A stretch of DNA of 8,410 bases from Glacieibacterium sp964246975 (lineage in GTDB: Bacteria > Pseudomonadota > Alphaproteobacteria > Sphingomonadales > Sphingomonadaceae), in NCBI GenBank assembly GCA_964246975.1, contig CAXTSL010000107.1, positions 1 to 8,410 of the forward strand. Direction: 5' to 3'. The position numbers were made by a program, and so were the translations under genes. Every line of letters begins with the position of its first letter. The stretch's first letter is position 1. Shown here piece by piece: positions 5,261-8,410 of the stretch. The notes under the pieces are model-generated. The model saw nothing but the letters and a program-made list of their open reading frames with translations. It made no database searches and had not been told where the DNA came from.

Positions 5261-7030
5261 TCAGGCGGCGATCTCGAACGGCTGGATCTCGCCCGACAGA
5301 TATTGCAGCCGCGCCTTCGAGCGGCTGAGCTTGCCCGACGAGGTGCGCGGCAACGTGCGCGGCGGGACCAGCTCAACGACGCAGGTCATGCCCGTCAGGT
5401 TGCGGACCTTGTGGCGGATCGCGTCGCGCAACGCGGCGCGTTCGGCGAGATCGGAGGTGCGGCACTGGACCAGCACGGCGGGCTCCTCTTCGCCCGCCGG
5501 CGAAGTAATCGAGAACGCCGCGATGTCGCCTGCCTTGAAGCCCGGTAGCTGCTCGATCGCCCATTCGATATCCTGCGGCCAGTGGTTCTTGCCGTTGACG
5601 ATGATCATGTCCTTGGCGCGACCGACGATGTAGATGTAATTGTCGACCAGATACCCCATGTCGCCGGTGTCGAGCCAGCCGCCAGACAGGCACGCGGCGG
5701 TTGCGGCAGGGTCGCGGAAATAGCCCGCCATGATGCCTTCGCCGTGGACGAACAACCTGCCGATGCGGCGGTCGGGGAGCGGTTTGCCGTTTTCGTCGCG
5801 GATTTCGACGATCAGGCCGGGCAGCGGTCGCCCGCAGTTGACGATGGCGCGGTAGCGGATCGGCTTCGAGGCATCGACCGGCCCCGCGCGGCCCTCGCCC
5901 GACAGCACGCGCTCGTCGACGAGGTCGGTGACGATGCCCTCGCCGAGCGGCATCATGCTGACCGCCAGCGTCGCCTCGGCGAGGCCGTAGCTCGGCAGGA
6001 AGGCGCTCGCCTTGAACCCCGCCGCGTCGAAGACGTCGACGAAATGCTGCATGACGTCGGGGCGGATCATGTCGGCGCCGTTGCCCGCGACGCGCCAGCG
6101 CGTCAGGTCGAAGCGGGCACGCACGTCGATCGACGACGACACGCGGCGCGCGCAGATGTCGTAGCCGAAGGTCGGCGAATAGCTCAGCGTGTGGCCCTCG
6201 TTGCGGCTGACGAGGGTCAGCCACGACAAGGGCCGGCGCGCGAAATCCTCGGTGGCGAGATAATCGCCCGACATCTGGCTGGCGAGCGGCGACAACAGGC
6301 ACCCGACCAGCCCCATGTCGTGATACCACGGCAGCCACGACACGATGCGGTCGTCGTCGCGGACCTCGGTCGATATCGCATGGCCCGCGAGATTGGCGAG
6401 CAGCGCGCGGTGGGTGACCGCGACGCCGTGCGGAAAGCGCGTGCTGCCGCTCGAATATTGCAGGTAAGCGATGTCGTCGGGCGTGGCCTCGGGGAGCGTC
6501 GCGTCGGGGGCGGGCGCGCCCGCGAAGACGCTCCAGTCGTGCGCGGTGCAGCGCGGCACGCCCTGCGCCGCCTCCTCGACGAGAGGGAACAACCCCGGCG
6601 GCGACAATACGATCATGGGATCGCAGCTGCCGAGCTGCGTCGCGATCTGCGCGACATAGGCGTCGCGTCCGCCGAACGAGGTCGGCAGCGGCAGCGGCAC
6701 GGGCAGCGCGCCTGCATAGATCGCCGCGAAGAATGCGGCGGCGAAGTCGGCCCCGGTCTCGGCGATCAGCGCGACGCGCTCGCCGGGCAGCACGCCGTGC
6801 GCGATCAGGCGGCGCGCCCCCGCCAGCGCATCGGCGCGCAATTCGGCATAGGTGTAGGCGCGCGCCAGCGTCGCGCGGGCGTCGAAGAAGTTCAGGCCGC
6901 GGACCCCGGTCGCGGCATAGTCGAGCGCCGCGCCCAGCGTCGCGAAGTCGGCGATGCGGCGCGGCAGCGCGTCACGCGTCGCGGTCACGGCTGCAACGCC
7001 GTCCGCGGGGCGGTCCTCCGATTGCAGCAA
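5261..7030 (-). CDS. Fatty acyl-AMP ligase / acyl-ACP synthetase of the sphingolipid unit
   Basis: This is an adenylate-forming (ANL superfamily) enzyme of about 589 residues. It would activate a long-chain fatty acid with ATP and transfer it to the ACP or to CoA. The ATP loop is YLQYSSGSTRFPHGV (189-203), where the usual G and K of SGSTGxPKG are R198 and H201. SWLPWYHDMGLVG (H237) resembles the LPxYHDMGLIG motif of fatty acyl-AMP ligases, which load carrier proteins. WLDTGDMGY (D457) binds the ribose, VGRAKDMIIVNGKN is the hinge region, and K567 in RTSSGKLSR is the C-terminal catalytic lysine. It is the first gene of the unit, matching the Caulobacter acs position. Three starts are possible: TTG 7105, TTG 7030 and GTG 6988. 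I chose TTG 7030 because GAGGGAGA (7046-7039) lies eight bases upstream; conserved sequence begins only near DALPRRIADF, so 6988 is also reasonable. The start is uncertain, the family assignment is not. Confidence 0.92.
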   Translation of the reverse strand: MLQSEDRPADGVAAVTATRDALPRRIADFATLGAALDYAATGVRGLNFFDARATLARAYTYAELRADALAGARRLIAHGVLPGERVALIAETGADFAAAFFAAIYAGALPVPLPLPTSFGGRDAYVAQIATQLGSCDPMIVLSPPGLFPLVEEAAQGVPRCTAHDWSVFAGAPAPDATLPEATPDDIAYLQYSSGSTRFPHGVAVTHRALLANLAGHAISTEVRDDDRIVSWLPWYHDMGLVGCLLSPLASQMSGDYLATEDFARRPLSWLTLVSRNEGHTLSYSPTFGYDICARRVSSSIDVRARFDLTRWRVAGNGADMIRPDVMQHFVDVFDAAGFKASAFLPSYGLAEATLAVSMMPLGEGIVTDLVDERVLSGEGRAGPVDASKPIRYRAIVNCGRPLPGLIVEIRDENGKPLPDRRIGRLFVHGEGIMAGYFRDPAATAACLSGGWLDTGDMGYLVDNYIYIVGRAKDMIIVNGKNHWPQDIEWAIEQLPGFKAGDIAAFSITSPAGEEEPAVLVQCRTSDLAERAALRDAIRHKVRNLTGMTCVVELVPPRTLPRTSSGKLSRSKARLQYLSGEIQPFEIAA

Positions 7031-7167
7031 GACCCGTGTCTCCCTCGTTGCGTTGGCCCGGTCGTCCGGCACGGCTGACCCCGTGCGGCGTCCGGTTCTG
7101 TCCAAGCGTCACCCTTTCGCCTTGCGGCACGTTCAAATTCGGACGCCACTATGGCAGAAGCGTGGCG
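7031..7167. promoter_or_regulatory. Divergent intergenic region between sphingolipid unit and recX
   Basis: This 137-bp region must hold the promoters of both the minus-strand sphingolipid unit and plus-strand recX, unless the ligase starts farther up at 7105. Minus strand: GAGGGAGA (7046-7039) before TTG 7030, and a -35-like TTGAAC (7136-7131) without a clear -10. Plus strand: TTGCGG (7122-7127), a possible CACTAT (7147-7152) at a poor 19-bp spacing, and AGAAG (7156-7160) as the recX ribosome-binding site. No convincing palindromic SOS box or other operator was found. The promoter assignments are weak; only the geometry is firm. Confidence 0.3.
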
Positions 7168-7728
7168 ATGAAGCCGCAAATCCGTCATGCCAGGCGAAAC
7201 GAACCGCGCGAGCGCGTGGTGCCGCCACCGCTCGACGGTGCCGGGCTGCGCGACCTCGCACTGCGCTACGTCGGGAGATACGCAACGAGCGCAGCGAAGT
7301 TGCAACGCTACCTGGCGCGCAAGCTGTGGGAGCGCGGCTGGGCCGGCGACGACGTTGGGGACGCGGTTCCGGTCGCGGCCCAGGTCGCGGCGCTCATCGG
7401 CGAATGCGTCGAACGCGGCTATGTCGACGACCGCCAGTTCGGCGAAGCGCGGGCGCGCGGTCTTGCGGCGAAGGGCTTCGGCGCGCGCCGCGTCGGCCAG
7501 GACCTCGCGGCGGCTGGACTCGCCAAGGACCTCGCGGGCGAAATCGGTGCCACGCTCGACGGGCGCGCGGCGGCGGAGACCTATGCGCGGCGGCGGCGCT
7601 TCGGCCCGTGGGACCGCAGCGGGTTCGACCCCGACCGCCACCGCAAGCAGGTCGCCGCAATGCTCCGCGCCGGCCACGACTATGCGACGGTGCGCGCGGT
7701 GCTGCGCGGCGACGCGGCGGAGGCATAG
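7168..7728 (+). CDS. recX: Regulatory protein RecX family
   Basis: This 186-residue, Arg/Ala-rich protein of the RecX family binds RecA filaments and modulates recombination and the SOS response in the cytoplasm. It has the three-helix repeat pattern of RecX: YLARKLWERGW near 45-55, then ECVERGYVDDRQFGEARARGLAAKGFGARRVGQDLAAAGL, which contains the family core GYVDDRxFxxxxxxxxxxKGxGxRRVxxxLxxxGL. A final helical segment follows (RKQVAAMLRAGHDYATVRAVL). Length is normal. The ATG at 7168 is preferred because AGAAG lies seven bases upstream; GTG at 7162 is in frame and possible. The longer open frame upstream runs antisense through the ligase gene and is not real. recA is not adjacent. It ends 23 bp from the tldD stop, convergently, with no clear terminator. 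Confidence 0.88.
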   Translation: MKPQIRHARRNEPRERVVPPPLDGAGLRDLALRYVGRYATSAAKLQRYLARKLWERGWAGDDVGDAVPVAAQVAALIGECVERGYVDDRQFGEARARGLAAKGFGARRVGQDLAAAGLAKDLAGEIGATLDGRAAAETYARRRRFGPWDRSGFDPDRHRKQVAAMLRAGHDYATVRAVLRGDAAEA

Positions 7729-7751
7729 GCCGCGACCCGCGACGCCGCCGA

Positions 7752-8410
7752 TCAGGCCGCCGTGCCCCCCACCGTCAGCCCCTCGATCAACAATGTCGGC
7801 TGGCCGACCCCGGCCGGGACAGACTGGCCCGCCTTGCCGCACGTCCCGACGCCCTCGTCGAGCGCGAGGTCGTTGCCGACGGCGCGCACCCGCGTCAGCA
7901 CGTCGGGGCCGTTGCCGATCAGCGTCGCGCCCTTGATCGGCGCGCCCAGCCGTCCGTTCTCGATGCGGTACGCCTCGGTGCAGCTGAACACGAACTTGCC
8001 GCTGGTGATGTCGACCTGTCCGCCGCCGAACGATTTGGCATAGATGCCCGACCTGGCGCGGCTGAGGATCTCGCCCGGATCGTCGGTGCCGCCGAGCATG
8101 AAAGTGTTGGTCATGCGCGGCATCGGCGCGTGGGTGAAGCTCTCGCGCCGCCCGTTGCCCGTGGGTGCCACGCCCATCAGGCGGGCGTTGAGGCGGTCCT
8201 GCATATAGCCCTTGAGGATGCCGTCCTCGATCAGCACGGTACGCTCGGTCGGCGTGCCCTCGTCGTCGATGCTCAAGCTGCCGCGCCGGTCGTCGAGCGC
8301 GCCGTCGTCGACGACCGTGACGCCCGGCGCGGCGACGCGCTGGCCCAGCATCCCTGCGAACGCCGAGGTTCCCTTGCGGTTGAAGTCGCCTTCGAGGCCG
8401 TGGCCGATCG
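7752..8410 (-). CDS. tldD: Metalloprotease TldD, C-terminal part, 5'-truncated by window edge
   Basis: The visible 218 residues form the C-terminal part of TldD, a roughly 475-residue zinc peptidase subunit that works with TldE/PmbA to trim unfolded or modified peptides in the cytoplasm. At the window edge the frame reads IGHGLEGDFNRKGTSAF, the end of the HExxxH metal motif and the following LEGDFNRKGTSAF that marks TldD; the HE lies just outside. The cysteine in GVGTCGKAGQ (codon 7841-7839) corresponds to the third zinc ligand known for TldD. The protein ends QPTLLIEGLTVGGTAA, typical for the family. ATG 8351 is an internal methionine, not the start. TldE lacks the metal motif, so this is TldD rather than TldE. 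The partner tldE is not visible. Confidence 0.95.
   Translation of the reverse strand, partial: IGHGLEGDFNRKGTSAFAGMLGQRVAAPGVTVVDDGALDDRRGSLSIDDEGTPTERTVLIEDGILKGYMQDRLNARLMGVAPTGNGRRESFTHAPMPRMTNTFMLGGTDDPGEILSRARSGIYAKSFGGGQVDITSGKFVFSCTEAYRIENGRLGAPIKGATLIGNGPDVLTRVRAVGNDLALDEGVGTCGKAGQSVPAGVGQPTLLIEGLTVGGTAA

Noticed and set aside
5582..7078. 498-codon open frame on the plus strand opposite the acyl ligase
   Set aside because: It is an antisense shadow with biased low-complexity composition and no recognisable motif; the ligase motifs on the other strand are clear.
7031..7167. SOS (LexA) box upstream of recX
   Set aside because: I looked for a GTTC-N7-GTTC-type alphaproteobacterial site. 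Only one GTTC (7131-7134) is present, with no second half at the right distance.

Overview
The window looks like a chromosome segment from a high-GC alphaproteobacterium, most likely a member of the Sphingomonadales. The evidence is the strongly GC-rich codon use (judged by eye, not computed), the murA-DUF2948 gene pair typical of alphaproteobacteria, and a serine palmitoyltransferase whose catalytic residues align with a constant two-residue offset to the Sphingomonas paucimobilis enzyme. No mobile element, rRNA, tRNA or CRISPR array was seen. Both ends cut through genes: murA at the left, tldD at the right.

Layout. (1) Positions 1-2592, plus strand: three tightly overlapping genes, the 3' three quarters of murA, a DUF2948 protein of unknown function, and a putidaredoxin/rubredoxin-reductase-type FAD oxidoreductase. 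(2) Positions 2629-7030, minus strand: a four-gene sphingolipid unit, transcribed in the order acyl-AMP ligase/acyl-ACP synthetase, NAD(P)-dependent epimerase-type reductase (cerR-like), dedicated acyl carrier protein, serine palmitoyltransferase (spt). It converges with the reductase gene across 36 bp. (3) Positions 7168-7728, plus strand: recX, divergent from the sphingolipid unit across about 137 bp. (4) Positions 7752-8410, minus strand: the C-terminal part of tldD, converging on recX.

How the genes work together. The ligase would activate a fatty acid as acyl-AMP and load it onto the small ACP. Spt would condense the acyl group with L-serine to 3-oxo-sphinganine. The CerR-like reductase would act on the keto group of the oxidised (3-keto) intermediate. 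The same four genes in the same order are known from the Caulobacter crescentus ceramide locus, so the pathway itself is not new. The bacterial ceramide synthase (bcerS) that adds the second acyl chain is not in this window.

The least explained sequence is the roughly 150-bp spacer between the ligase and cerR genes (5107-5260). It is packed with CCCTCTCCC/GGGAGAGGG palindromes. In the mRNA, the last hairpin contains the likely ribosome-binding site of the GTG-started cerR gene, so this repeat block may control cerR translation.
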